DNA of 64,000 nucleotides from Chinchilla lanigera (Eukaryota > Chordata > Mammalia > Rodentia > Chinchillidae). The notes beneath the pieces were generated by a model. It had not been told where the DNA came from. It was given only the letters and a program-made list of their open reading frames with translations, and did no database searches. Position 1 is the first letter of the stretch; each line of letters begins with the position of its first letter. This document shows positions 21,153 to 32,964 of the stretch, piece by piece. The stretch lies in contig NW_004955446.1 in NCBI RefSeq assembly GCF_000276665.1, forward strand, positions 11,354,652 to 11,418,651, given 5' to 3'. Position numbers and translations under genes: made by a program.

Positions 21153-22839
21153 CACCTGGGCAGAAACATTTTGCTTTTCCTCTGCTGTAAATGATCTCTT
21201 ACTAGTTCCAGTCCCAATCCTCTAAGAAAATTTCTCTGTGATATTTTGCACTTGTTATTTTCTTTGTAAACTATCAAAGTATTTATGCCACACATGTTTA
21301 GTAAAACACAGCCATTGGCCAATGCTGTGTGTTCCAAGTGACATCATAGCTGCTGCATAACTCATCAACAACATCTACTCCACCTTTGGTTTTGTTGTAG
21401 ACAGTTCCCATCTCAGGTTTCCATCTTGTTGAGGTTTCCCTATCAATATTTCCATCATGGTGTAATGTTGACATCAATAGTACCAGTTCGTTTTCCTTTG
21501 ACATATACGAGGTCAGTGTTATATCTTTCTAAAATCCAAAGATTGTGCTATACAATTCTCTGTTTTGAAATTGCAACATTTGGAATTCATTTAGAATTTC
21601 TGCTTTGTTCTTGTGTACAGTTCCTACACTGGTCAACTTGTACTATGTTTGCAAACATAATATCAATCACAAACTAGTGAACCAATTGTTGAATGTCACA
21701 TTCTCATTAGTTTGGGAGATGAGAGCAACAAGTCTATTCACAACATCATTTGGTTTATAACTCTATGAATAAGGACCTGATGGCTGAGTTCCAGGACAAA
21801 TTTCTAAATTGAAAGCATAATAACTCTCTGAACCTATAAAGAAATACATTTTTATGCCATATTTTGCAGGTTTTGGGATATACTGCCTGAAGCTACAGCA
21901 ACCATGAAATGCTACAAGATGTTCATCAATAGTCATGTATTCAGATGATGTGTAAATTGCTTGACAATTAGCTACAAATCTTCTAAATCATAAGTGGATA
22001 AAACTCAGATTATTAATTCTTTGTCTTTCTTGGCAGTTGCTTTTATCATCAAATCTCAAGCAATTTTGAAGGAAACCAAATCTCCTCAGCGTCATCGTTA
22101 TTCTACAAACCTCAAGCCCACACTCATCACTTCTCCATAACTTTTCTTTATGTCTTTCACTTTCTTGCAATTGCCATGAGAAAGCCCTGCTAAGAACAGC
22201 AGACCTATGAATGCTTTCAGTTCAGGAAGTGAGGTGTCATAATAAATACATTTTTGAGTATGGTTATTGCTGAATACAGAATATTCTATGTATATTTCAG
22301 TATCTGTGTGTTTCACATCTTGCAGCATTTCATCTGTTACAAACAACTTCCAACACTGAATGGCAGTGCTGACATTCTGCCCAGTAGGTTTCACCTCTGC
22401 CAAGATCCTCACTATATTTTCAGACCTAATTCTAACATCAGATCATTCCATTTGGTTGCGTGACAATTTTGTACCATTTCTGCTTGTCAAATATGTACTC
22501 ACATTGCTGTTTTCTTTATCTGAATCAAAAAGGTCTGCATTCCCTGTGTTTGTACCAGTTGATTCTTGCTCCATTTCACTGTCAAAGGAACTTTGTCTCA
22601 CATGGCCAACATCAAAGTCATTATCATCTTCATCATTCATGCATGAATGATCAGATGATTCAGTTTTTCCTCCAAAACTTGCAAATCTGGTTTTTCATGT
22701 GCCATTGTACTGAATTAGGCTACTCTACCAGAACGATCAAAAGGAAATTTTTCTTAAAAAACAAATCCTAAATACACAGAAATTTAGCAATAAGAATTTC
22801 ATAGGTAAAACCCACCTGTTACTGCTTTGGATCTCCTTT

Positions 22840-23150
22840 ACACACCTTGCATTTTGCCTGCCAAGTGTGTGAATGAACAGATGGTTTTTTGCTTTCCTCA
22901 GGCACAGCTACTGTGAGTCATGCCCATATTCCATTTACGGTAAAATACATGTTTACAAAACAGAAGAGTAGTGTGGGTGGATTTTACCCTCTCTGATGAT
23001 AAGGTAAACACACACAAAACCTGTTAGAGCACTAGGCGGGTAAAAAATCCCAGTTTGACACTTTTACACATACCTTGCCGTTTGTCATACCAAGTGGGTA
23101 AATACAAGATTGTTTCTTGTATCCCCCAGGCACGGCTACTGAGACTACTG
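22840..23150 (-). repeat. Duplicated upstream segment of the piggyBac element
   Basis: 'cacaccttgcattttgcctg...ccaagtg...aggcacagctactg' at about 22841-22915 is repeated with changes at about 23068-23142 ('cataccttgccgtttgtcataccaagtgggtaa...aggcacggctactg'). The spacing is about 228 bases. It lies on the 5' side of the transposase and may be a subterminal repeat or part of a duplicated end. Confidence 0.65.
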
Positions 23151-23320
23151 AGACACACAGATGGCTGCTATTATGCTAACATACAAATTTACAGGAGAAA
23201 AGTTTGGGATTGGTTATTGTAATTCAAAGTTATGTCCCCCAGGAACCAAGTACATAAAGGATATGTAATGCACACTTCACAGGTCAGAAACAGTTATTGA
23301 CAAGAACAAGAAGGGGGTGC
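23150..23320. other. Unassigned sequence beside piggyBac
   Basis: No clear terminal repeat or TTAA boundary was recognised here, so the right limit of the transposon is uncertain. Confidence 0.35.
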
Positions 23321-23324
23321 TTAT

Positions 23325-23430
23325 GGCCTTGATCTACTTATCTTTAAAATGGGGATAATAATGTTACTGGTCTTAGAAAGCTGCTATGAGAAATAAGTGA
23401 ATTTATACACGTAAGATGCTTGGAAGAGAA
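23325..23430 (+). mobile_element. MIR fragment
   Basis: 'acttatctttaaaatggggataataatg' is followed by 'gctatgagaaataagtgaattt' and 'taagatgcttgg', the sense MIR core. Confidence 0.75.
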
Positions 23431-23439
23431 AAAGGAGTA

Positions 23440-25885
23440 CATTGACTGTCATTCCTTATACTGTTATCATCATGTACTACATTTCAAGTATTTTGTCTTA
23501 ATTGGGGAATAAATCTCCCTAACAATCTTCCTTTTTTATAATTTCCTCTATGAAAACTCTAAAACCCAACATGCAAAATAATATTATGCATCTATTTAAT
23601 TGTTTAGGTTCACATATTTGTCACATAACAGATGGCTAGTTGCTTCTAAACCCATTTGCTAAGTCTTTCCCAGAGTATGCACTTGGGAATTATTAAAAGC
23701 CAGCATTTCCTCCTGCTGGCACTACACATCTATTTTTTTTTGTAGTTACCCAAAGTTGGATATTAGTTATTTAGTTTCCATAGTCTGAAACATTTAAATC
23801 CAGGGATGAGTTTTTGTCCTTCCTGTGTAAACATTAGTAGCCGTGGGTTGTAACTACACACACCGCAGATTCCCCAGAGCGACCTCTGTGAGACAGTCAT
23901 GGGAAGATGCTTTCCTGGCCCAGATCTTTAACTGCTAGGTTTCTAACAAGTCCTCATATGTTACTAATTTTTCTTTTATTCTCATTTTTTCTGATGTAAT
24001 CAAGACCAATGATTATAAACCCCATTTCCAATGTCTGAAAAAAGGACAGAGATTGTCCAAGATCACATGTGTTAGTTCAATAGTAAGGTTAGAATTAGTG
24101 CTGGCCCCGTGGAGGGTCCTCTGAAGCACACCAGTCAGTCAGATGGGACTCTATGCTCTCTAAGCTTCTGCAAACTAAGCTGCACTTTGGACTGGAGTGG
24201 GCACAGAGGTCCAGCTTTGTCTTAAAACAGGAGATCAGGAGCTGTGCAGAAGTGATGCAAGCCACCCACTCTTTGTGCACAGTGTAACACCACAGATTTT
24301 TGGAAGAATGGAAAAGTCAGATAGAAGTCTTGAGAGCAGTCACATACAAAGTACAAGGACATTCCTTTGGGTCTGACATACGTGAGTTTTCATTGCTAAT
24401 GATTTTGTACTTGCCACTCATTCTGTTTCCTATTAGTAAATGGTAACCTCATATGGATGGCATTTTTCTTTGCTGCTGCTAGGAATGGTCAAGGTCACAT
24501 TCCAGAAAAGGATGGTTGCCTTGCAAAGCATAGCATTCTTGAGAAGAGATAAAGGGAAAGTTAATATTTGAAGACGTGGTCAACTTCACCAATTAACAAA
24601 CTTATCTATGTTCAACTGTTGCTATAACTTTGTTCCCTTTCCCAGAAGGGTCAGTAAAAAATATGAATAAGCTGTCTCAGACTAGTAAAAGAACAATGGT
24701 TTTATAGAATTTAATCTAGTTTTTCATGTTTGCTGTTTGTATCCTAAGGATGTGTTGGTTTTATATACCACCTACTGACTGTCTATTTTTAGAATGTAGC
24801 ATGACTTGTACAAATCCTGGACATTCTTTCTGCTTGACAATGCTAGAGGGCAAGGGAGACAGCAAAAAAGAATCAAGAAGGATGTCACGTATGGTTCTTT
24901 CTAGTTTTGTCGAGGAATCTTTGAGCTTTAGAGCCAGGTAGGAGGTTAAAATGATGTAATTCAACCTGTTTACTTCTTTATCCAAATCAGCAATAAATTG
25001 CACAACAACCCTAACAGTTCTACAGCTCTGCTTGGCTGTCTGCAATGACGGGGAGCTGAATATTGCCAGGTGAGTATTAAAGCCACTACTGGCACAGTTG
25101 CATTGTTTTGAAAAAGTTATTTCCTTATGTTGACCCTATTTGACTATTTGTAATATTCCCTCATTTGTTGTAGTCCCACCTCTAAATGTGGGACAAATCT
25201 TATCCAAGTACGTCTGAGTCAAGATGATCATGGTTTTAAAAACAGATGACCTAAATCTAAGTTCCTCCACTTTGGCCCCTGTAAGGGATTTAGAATTCTA
25301 TCTGGCACTTCACAGGCACACAATTAATGTTAGCTGATAGCAATATTATTTTTACTATTTCATCTCATGTATTTGTTATTTTAAGAAAAGTAATGTTATT
25401 TGAGTGCTATATTGAGTACATTCTGAAGGTATTTTTAACACGTGCCACAATTGATAAGTAATGTCTGCCAAGGGGAGAATAAGAAAAAATGTCATAAGGC
25501 ATTTGTCGTCTGTGACCCAATCCTTTCTGGTGATTGTTCTTCAAATGTCTGAAATAGGAACTTATCCCATCTCAGAATCCTCATCTCCAGGTAAAGCACC
25601 TGGCACAAATACTGAAGTAGATAAATTCTAGAAGAAGCCAAAATATGAACCCTGAGTTGGGATTAAAATCATTACAAAGAAGAAAGTCTTATCTTTTTAG
25701 TTATTACCTCCAAATACCCATATATGTCATAACTAACGGAAATCTCTCCAAAAAAATTGACCTTCACTTTCCATAAGTTAATAATGAGGTCACTTTTCTC
25801 CTTCCTAGATAAACATACGTACACTCCTGCACTGATTTTGTTGTTGGGATGGAGGGTGTTTTCATGGATAGAACATTAGATGGGG
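23440..25885. other. No gene recognised
   Basis: Long AT-rich stretch with only short frames (24095-24280 minus, 24761-25045 minus), none with a domain. Some of it is probably old repeat debris. Confidence 0.4.
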
Positions 25886-25892
25886 AGTCAGG

Positions 25893-26236
25893 AGTATGTT
25901 CGACTAAATTATATCCCCTACAAATTCATATGTTCAGGCCCTAACCACAAGTATGACTGTATTTGGAATCTTTGGGAGAAAACTAAGGTTAAGTGAGGCT
26001 TACAGGTGGGGCCTGACCCAATATGACTGGTGCTTTCACAAAAGAGAGACACCAAAGGGCATGTGCAGTCACAGTGATGAGATTGGCGTGTACTAGCCAA
26101 GGACACAGACCTCACCAGAAGCCAGGCTTTCTACGACCTCAGTATAGAACTTTCAGTGTCTATAACTATAAGAAATATATTTCTGTTCTTCAAGTCACTC
26201 CCCCGCAACATTATTCTATGAAAGCCATAGCAGAAT
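25893..26236 (+). mobile_element. MLT1-type MaLR LTR, sense
   Basis: 'ttatatcccctacaaattcatatgtt', 'ggccctaaccacaagtatgactgtatttgg', 'ggtggggcctgacccaatatgactggtgc' and 'aagagagacacc' are the classical MLT1 blocks in order. The 3' end is diverged ('aagaaatatatttctgttcttc'). Confidence 0.85.
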
Positions 26237-26239
26237 AAT

Positions 26240-26865
26240 ATATATTGCATGCATTTGAAACCTAATTTTGCTACCAACCAAGAATGTGACCCTAAGGTCT
26301 TTTGTCACAGCAAATGTCAATACTGAGAAGTATTTTTTCCCTTGAGAATAGTTTTCATTTGCTTCACCTGGGCTCCTGTCTGGAGATGGATGTTGTGTTG
26401 GGGATGGGGGGAAAATCAGTTTTGTAAGAGACAATCTTATATATCAATTGTGCCTCCTATGGAGGTTTCTCTGGCCCCAGAAACAGTTATCAAACATTCA
26501 AACCAAATATGTCTCCGATCCTTGAATCTCTAGCTTGTCCCTTTTTTATAATTACTACACCCCATCTCATTTTATTCCATGGAATTAAAGTAAGAGATCT
26601 TATTCCCACCACAAACACTCTGCTCAGACTCTTTATCTTCTTCCCCTTCAACTCCCCCCTCCCCAAGAGAATCTATTTTTAAAGGGGATTTGGAAATACT
26701 GGGGGGATATAACAGAAGAAAAGACCGGTACCTCTTTCTGAAATATGCAGGAATGTACCTTATTTAAAGTTTCTTCAAAATAATCCTGGGATTTTGGGAT
26801 ATTCTTGATTCTCTGCAACATTTCCAGCTTTTTTCTTTTTTTATTACTTGTTACTGTCTTTGATT
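26240..26865. other. No gene recognised
   Basis: Unassigned sequence. A 75-residue frame on the minus strand (26648-26875) is lysine-rich and has no domain. Confidence 0.35.
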
Positions 26866-26867
26866 GT

Positions 26868-27075
26868 TTGAGCAATCTTGCAATCTTACATTCTTACATC
26901 TGGTGGACTGAGCAACTTCATTGAAGATAACAGTATGTAATGTAGCAACAATTGTTAATTCCTATCATTTTGTTTTGAGGTCATGTATTGCTTTTGTTGT
27001 TTTTGTGTTGTTTTGATTTTGTCTTCATTGTTGTTTGGCTAGGTTTTTTTTAATCTTTAAAATTAAAAAAAGAAC
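26868..27075 (+). mobile_element. L1 3' UTR tail
   Basis: It has the same motif order as 14.92-15.21 kb: 'gagcaacttcattgaagata', 'acagtatgtaatgtagcaacaattgttaatt', 'cctatcattttgttttgagg', T/G-rich repeats and an A-rich end (27059-27071). It is strongly 5'-truncated. Confidence 0.8.
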
Positions 27076-27339
27076 CTCAGAGGTTTTCTGGTCTAGGCAC
27101 CCAATCAATTCAATGACCTAATATCTATTAAGGCCTTATCTATAATAGTCGTGGTAGTCATGCATTTGTACCCATTGGAGGTTAAAGGAGGGTTTAGGAT
27201 GACTAAGTGCAATGGTAGTAGCTCCCAACTGGAAATCTGACATTTAATTCTCTCTTAAAACATCTCAACTCAGCAATCTTACTGTCCACACACAATTTCT
27301 GCCCTCATTACATGGCCTTCCATCTGTGGACTTCTCTGT

Positions 27340-27400
27340 TTAGAGCCAGAATCTTAGTGTTGGAAGAAACCTTCTGAACTCAGCCTTTGGCTCTGTTATT
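27340..27400 (+). mobile_element. Possible old SINE fragment
   Basis: 'agaatcttagtgttggaagaaacctt' resembles the head of a MIR-related ancient repeat, too short for a firm call. Confidence 0.3.
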
Positions 27401-27940
27401 AATATAGAAGAGGTTTTTTTTTTCCCCTCTGTTTTGATTTTTTCCTTAGTCCTAGAGTAAGAAAGGTCCTTCTGGAATCCAGCAACTGATAGGACTCAGC
27501 CACCCACAAAATGCTAGCTCAAATTAATGTCAGGGTTAGGTAGGCGCCTGTGAAAGGGAACAAGACTGGCTCCTTCCTCTGCCAGCTTGGTCCTAGGTGA
27601 TCCTTAGCTTGGGTTTAGATCTTTGAATTTAATCAGTCTTTACCTGTTTGTTCCCATAAGACACTGAAATGTCTCAAATTTTAGGTGTACTCAGACTAAT
27701 TGATTTAAATAATTTATTAAAACATTTCCCCCAAAGGAGCAAGAGTGATTTTCTTCCAAAATAAAAATAGATTTTATTAGAAGCCAACCAGAGTCTTCAA
27801 AGCAGAACTCAAGCCAAAGGATGCCTCTGGGTTTGGAACCTAGCTGCTTCTTTAACTCTGTAACACCTTCTCTAATCCCACTCCAACCAGAAGCTCCTGT
27901 TGTCCTGATTATACATAGCATCTTTAAGATGGTCAAGGTA

Positions 27941-28052
27941 GGGGCTGGGGATTTCGCTCAGTGGCACTGCGTCTGCCTGGCAAGCGCCAGGTCATGAGTT
28001 CGATTCCCAGTACTGGGGGAAAAAAAAAACAAAAAAGAAATAAAGAAATAAA
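27941..28052 (+). mobile_element. ID-type SINE with 9-bp target duplication
   Basis: The complete body starts at ggggctggggatttcgctca and ends at cccagtactgggg, followed by an A-rich tail with AAATAAAG repeats. The flank atggtcaag occurs at 27929-27937 and 28053-28061. Confidence 0.95.
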
Positions 28053-28069
28053 ATGGTCAAGATATTGTT

Positions 28070-30570
28070 ATAAGCCTTTAGATTAGAAGATAATACTCTC
28101 TTTCCATTGGCAGAGCATTTTTAAGTGAGTTAATGGATCATCTACATTTGGGATTCCCCCATAAGTGATGCTCAAGTTATGTTGTTACCATGGAAGGAGA
28201 AATGCCACAATTTGTGAGAGTGGGAGGTGCTATCTGGTATACTGACTATGACTTTGATAGCCAGGGCTCAAGCTTCTGAGCACTTATACATCCTTCATAC
28301 GGACTGGGCCAAGCTGCGGGGATGGGCAGAGCCAGGGGCTTGGTGCACGAATGTATGTGGAAATAAACTTGACTGCTGTGCTTTAAAAACAACGCAGGCC
28401 CTGCTAATAGGAAAGAATGCTGATAAACAGAACTCTAAGGAACAAATGTTAGAAGATTTCTATTCTACATAAGAATTGAAGTCTGATAGATTTAGAAAAG
28501 AAACACAAATAAGAAAAGATCATGGATTCTCATGGATATGTAACCTAAACATATCATTGTCATATCTTTTACTGACTTTGAGGAATCAGTATTTTTCCTC
28601 ATTTCACCAAACAATTCCTCCAAAAGAAAATCCTTTTCATTTTCACCACTTTGTGTGGAAGGCAGAGGGCATCCCTTTGTCTTACTTTATGAATGAGAGT
28701 ATCTGATGATCTAGTGTAGAATAAATCTGAATGTATGGTGAAGAAGAACTAAGAAGGGGTTTGCAGGCAGAGAAAGCAACTGGTCCTTCTTTCTTCATTC
28801 CCCTAGGGAGGCCTCCCTGCTCATAATTCATCAAAAGGCTATCAGGGCTCTGTCCTGAGGCCCTCATAAACCTCCTCTTCCCAATTCCAGGGCAGGATTC
28901 AGTGAGCCAGCATCCAAAAGTCTGCCCCCACCCAATACCAGTGTTACATAAAATATTGTATCAACTACATTATTTTTGGCAAAATGTAAATTCTTAGAGA
29001 ACTGGGCCATTAGCAGTAAAAAATAAAAGTTTAAAAAATTTAAAAATGGAGCCAGGGAGGCACTGTTACCTGATGTGACTCTTTTCAGGTATTTTGGCTA
29101 CAGTGATCTATCTCTAGCAGAGGCTGATTCTCAGAGTTAATGAAGTCTATACTTTAAGACACCTCACTTGGAAAGGCCCTTTGCAAGTCCTTGAGGAACC
29201 TTCAGCAGCGTGCTAACATAGCTGAATATTCATCTCAAATTTGCAAATGTGAGATACCTTTACTGTAACCGGCTGAGAATGAAGTCTGTTTCCACTCCAG
29301 TGCCCACTCTATTTTGCTTGTCTTATAGTAAGGGTTGAGGTAAGGATGAAGGTGGGGAATTCCAAAGGAGTTTTCACTTGTAACTAAATTAATGTCTAAA
29401 CAAATCTTTATTTTGATGCCTAGATTGTATTTGCAATTTAATTTTTTAAAATTTCAAGACCCTGTATTCTTTAGGCTCTATAAAACCTGAAGGCAGAGAT
29501 CTTTGGATTTAAGATTGGTGATAATCACATAATTACATTGTTCTTAATCTCATTTTTTTCTTTCCCTTCTATTCTGATATTCAATAACTTCTACATCTAT
29601 GTAAATGTTTATTATACATCCTATTATATCTATTACATATTATATGTAAAATGCTTGGTTTTCCTTGTTGCCCATCATGTCCAACACGGTTCCAACCTAG
29701 AAAAGGGATAACAAATGGAGAGAATCCTGAGAGAATAGTGAGCCAAGGGAAGAGGGGGAAAAAAGAGGACTGAGAATGTTGGTGAACTGACAAGTCTTCT
29801 CATATGTCCTAGCATTGGTGGAAGTGAGTCAAAAGAGTCCTCACACTTTGGAGGGTGAGAGGAGGAGAGATGCATCTAAGTTTTTGTGTGCTGTAAAAGC
29901 TGAAATAAAACATGACTAGGCTGGTTGAGAAGCTAAAGGATACTGCAGCCTAAGGTGGAGGTGGGGAATAAAGACAAGGGCGGTCACAGGATGGAGAGCT
30001 GAAATGAATTAAAGAAAACACATGGTCTTCCAAAAAGGAAACAGGGTTACAAAAAGAGATGGAAAAGCCAATACTTCCAGGATGATGCTTTTTGTGAGCC
30101 CAACAGGAAGCTGGGGAGAGATGTGAGGAAGCTGGAAGAATATTATGGAAGCCCGGGTTACCTGACAAGAGGAAAGAGGGCTGGAGGGAAAGGCGAACTG
30201 TAGGGAACAAGGACAAGGGGTCACGTTTTTCTTGGCATTGAAATACTTTCAAATGAGTTATTTTTCAAAAGTTTCCAAGGAGGATCCTTTACCAGTTTCC
30301 AACCTCCATTTGGGATTTGAAACCTACAGGAAACAAAGACCCTTCCCATGACCTCTTTTCTTCCTCTCTAAATTAAATTTGGATGTGGAGAGCTGGTTAG
30401 CAGAGGCTGGAGCCTTTTGCTGTGCCTGAAAGTGTGACCTCCCCCTCGTACTGGAGTAGGGGCTGGTTCTGCTCCCAATTAACTGTTGTTTTGGCAAATT
30501 GGAGATGTTTTGGTTTTTGGCAAGTTTCTTAAGGATCTGGCTTTCAAGTTCTTTCATCTGTAAAATAAGG
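28070..30570. other. No gene recognised
   Basis: Unique-looking DNA with short frames only. 28227-28472 (plus) and 29950-30252 (minus) have no domain. A purine-rich region at about 29700-30220 explains the serine/proline-rich minus-strand frames. Confidence 0.4.
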
Positions 30571-30576
30571 AATTTG

Positions 30577-30785
30577 GATTGAAATCATTGGTTCTTAACT
30601 TGGTGAAGGAGTGGGAAGGTAGTCAAAGACACTTTTTGGAAAAGACTGAAAGTTACAGAACTCCTGAAAAACATGCACATGAGCTTGCTCACATATAATT
30701 TTGTATGCAGTTCTGAGAGTTCATGGACCCTACAGTACGCAGTTTTCCAAAGCAGTTTTCTTCCTCTAAGAAGAATCATGTTTCT
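30577..30785 (+). mobile_element. hAT-type (MER) transposon remnant
   Basis: 'attggttcttaacttgg' at the start, 'tgcacatgagcttgctcacatataattttg' in the middle and 'gttctgagagttcatggacccta' near the end match the layout of a non-autonomous hAT-Charlie-like MER element. Its left end has the 'ggttcttaac' pattern. Confidence 0.5.
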
Positions 30786-30789
30786 TTAC

Positions 30790-31065
30790 CCCTTTGAACT
30801 CAGGCATTGACCGATGCAAGGTGTACTGAACTGTGACACTTCTGGATCAAAGAACGAGATGCACTGCTCTCTTTTCCTTTGGCCCTGAGGCCAGCAATAA
30901 ACCTGACACTGGCTTTTGCCCTATTGCCAGGAATGAGAATGACACTACAGCATTACCACTGTCCCCAGCCAATCTTGGATTATCACATAGCGTGAGTAAG
31001 AAACAAGTTTTTGTTGTATTAAGCCACTGAAGTTTGGGGGTTTCTTTGTGACCGACCACAAAGTA
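30790..31065 (+). mobile_element. LTR remnant, sense
   Basis: 'ccagcaataaacctgac' and, at the end, 'tttttgttgtattaagccactgaagtttggggg' are typical of the 3' part of ERVL/MaLR-group LTRs. The family is not assigned. Confidence 0.5.
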
Positions 31066-31089
31066 AATTGCCCACCCAGAGTGATGCAC

Positions 31090-32400
31090 ACTCCCTTATG
31101 TTATTCATTGCTTCTGGTACTCTTTATGAGACTGAGGTTAACAATCCTAAATTTAAACACTTTTAAAGTCTTTTAACTCTGAAAGTCTTGAGTCTGTGAG
31201 ATAAAACTTAAAAATGCAGTTTTATATTTGTGAATCATCTGAATTCCTACCCTGGTTCACAGGAAGTGTCTGTTTGGTTGAAAGAAATGTCTCACTTAAA
31301 GTCAAGTTATCAAATCCAGAAGTTAAATGAAAGGCTCACTAGGCCAGCTTCAAAAGGCAGCACAGGGTCAAGGGCTTGGCCAGGGTCTTCCAGGGAGTCT
31401 CCCAGAAACAGGTCAATGAGAAAGAATCACTCTAGTCCTATTGAGCTATAAGGTCACCCTGAGTATAGTCTCAGTTGCAGAAGCAGAAAAGAGAAATCAA
31501 GAAAACAAAAGATAAATGTCTTAAAGCTTCAAATGACAAAAGAAGTCAAGAGGCAGGATGTCTGCACTTTGTGTCTATTTATGGAACAAAAAGTCTAAAC
31601 AGAGATCTCTATTTGGAATTCATCTGACTGTTAAAATTGTCATCCAAGTTATTATCTGCAAGGAAATGGACAGCATTCAAATCTTTCCCTATAGTGGGCT
31701 TGCATTCAGAGATGTTTCACATGTGTTTAATTCATTGATCAATTTTACCTTGTCAAAACAGAGAATGGCCAGTCAAAAACAGGATGAAGTTCATTAGAGA
31801 GATACAGGAGATAGCACAATGGAAAGGAGAATAAACAGACTGCCCAGAAATAAGGAAACAAGAGGCTATTCAGAAGCAAGCGGAAACAGCAGAAAATGAT
31901 ACAGTGGTCATGGTACACACACAGCTAGTAGATGTTACTGCCTCTTAGTAAGTGACACCAAACAGGAAAAAAAAAGGTTATTAACTGCTGGGCAATGGTA
32001 GTTCATAGTCTAGGGCATAAACGAGTAGTCAGAAAAGCAGAATTTTCTTTCTCCATTCTAGATGGCTTGTGATCTCCCCAGTTTAATATTTCTGAAGTCA
32101 GGTTGTGCCTAACTGATTCAGACAGTAGATTTTGTCATTTAGACTTAATATGGGAGAATTTTCCCTGCTCTCCACAGAAGTAATTGATTTGATGGGACAG
32201 TTTATGATTGAAATATGAGAGGGAGGGAGAGAGAGAGAGTGAGAGAGAAAATACAAAAATGGAGTCCAAACAATAAAATGGCAGGTCGATGTACTATACA
32301 CAACAAAAAATACAGACCTAAGTTTTTCAAATGCTAATGACCAGATTATACCTTCACATAACTCAAAAGTTACAAAGCAGCATAACAAAAGCTTATTCTT
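31090..32400. other. No gene recognised
   Basis: Unassigned AT-rich DNA with a (GA)n tract at about 32217-32249. Frames here are short and without domains. Confidence 0.4.
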
Positions 32401-32419
32401 CAATCTTGTCCCCCAACTT

Positions 32420-32962
32420 TCTCGTTTCCCCATCTGAAAGCTGTATTATCAGTTTCTTGTATACTCTTTCAGAGATGGTTTATTAATAATTCTGCTCCTA
32501 TCTATTCAAACCTTAAAATACCCTACACACTTCTCTATATCTTGTTATTCTGTTCATGCAGTGATGTATTTTAGAGATTGTTCTCATGTAGAATATCAAG
32601 AATTTCCAAATCTTTCATAGTTGAGTAGTACTCTGGTTTAATTATGGAAAATGATTTATCTAACCCATTTCCCTAAAATGGACACCTGGGCTATTATGAG
32701 AATAACAGTAGAGAATGCTACTGAACTCAGACCATTTTGTAAGCACAAGTAGGATAAATTTTGGAAGTGCAATCTCTGAGCCAAGGGTTATGTGCATTGC
32801 TATAGTTGGTAAATATTGTCTATTTGCCTTTCATAGAAACAGTACCACTTGTCTTCTCTTTGACAGTATATGAGAATATCTATTCTCCAAATCCTTTTTG
32901 ATATGGTATATTATCATTTATATCTTTGTTATTTTATTAGGAGAAACTGAAAATATAATTTT
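32420..32962 (-). mobile_element. L1 LINE 3' portion, antisense, first part
   Basis: The order 'atagttgagtagtactctgg', 'ttatctaacccatttcccta', 'atggacacctgggctatt', 'gaatgctactgaact', 'aggataaattttggaagtgcaatctctgagcc' and 'cagtaccacttgtcttctc' follows a mammalian L1 read in antisense from its ORF2 end. It is old and diverged. It continues at 33536 after an interruption. Confidence 0.7.
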
Positions 32963-32964
32963 AA

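Larger units (their letters stand above)
20326..22660 (-). pseudogene. piggyBac-family transposase, disrupted
   Basis: The N-terminus is acidic (22443-22640, DDNDFDVGH). An in-frame TGA at 22443-22445 precedes an IRSENIVRILAEVKPTGQNV stretch. A frameshift near 22120-22150 leads to ITMTLRRFGFLQNCLRFDDK. In the core, TIDEHLVAFHG carries the first Asp (21925-21927). VTFNNWFT has Asn where the second Asp is expected (21688-21690). TKGGVDVVDEL carries the third Asp (21373-21375), followed by WPMAVFY. More stops lie near 21755, 21665, 21525 and 21300. After the LTR insertion the frame resumes, ending in a Cys/His-rich tail CSQCKQYLYMEHAVFMCENC (20326-20440). The family would cut and paste DNA at TTAA; this copy cannot. 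Confidence 0.85.
19000..23150 (-). mobile_element. piggyBac-type DNA transposon, decayed, with nested insertions
   Basis: Minus-strand pieces between about 22640 and 20326 line up in order with a piggyBac-family transposase: acidic N-terminus, N-terminal domain, DDD core, cysteine-rich C-terminus. Three later insertions sit inside: an LTR at 20553-21152 that itself holds an ID SINE, and another LTR at 19777-20242. The 3' side (19040-20460) and the 5' side (22845-23145) contain internal duplications. I could not find clear TTAA-flanked terminal repeats, so the outer limits are approximate. The element cannot be active. Confidence 0.8.
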
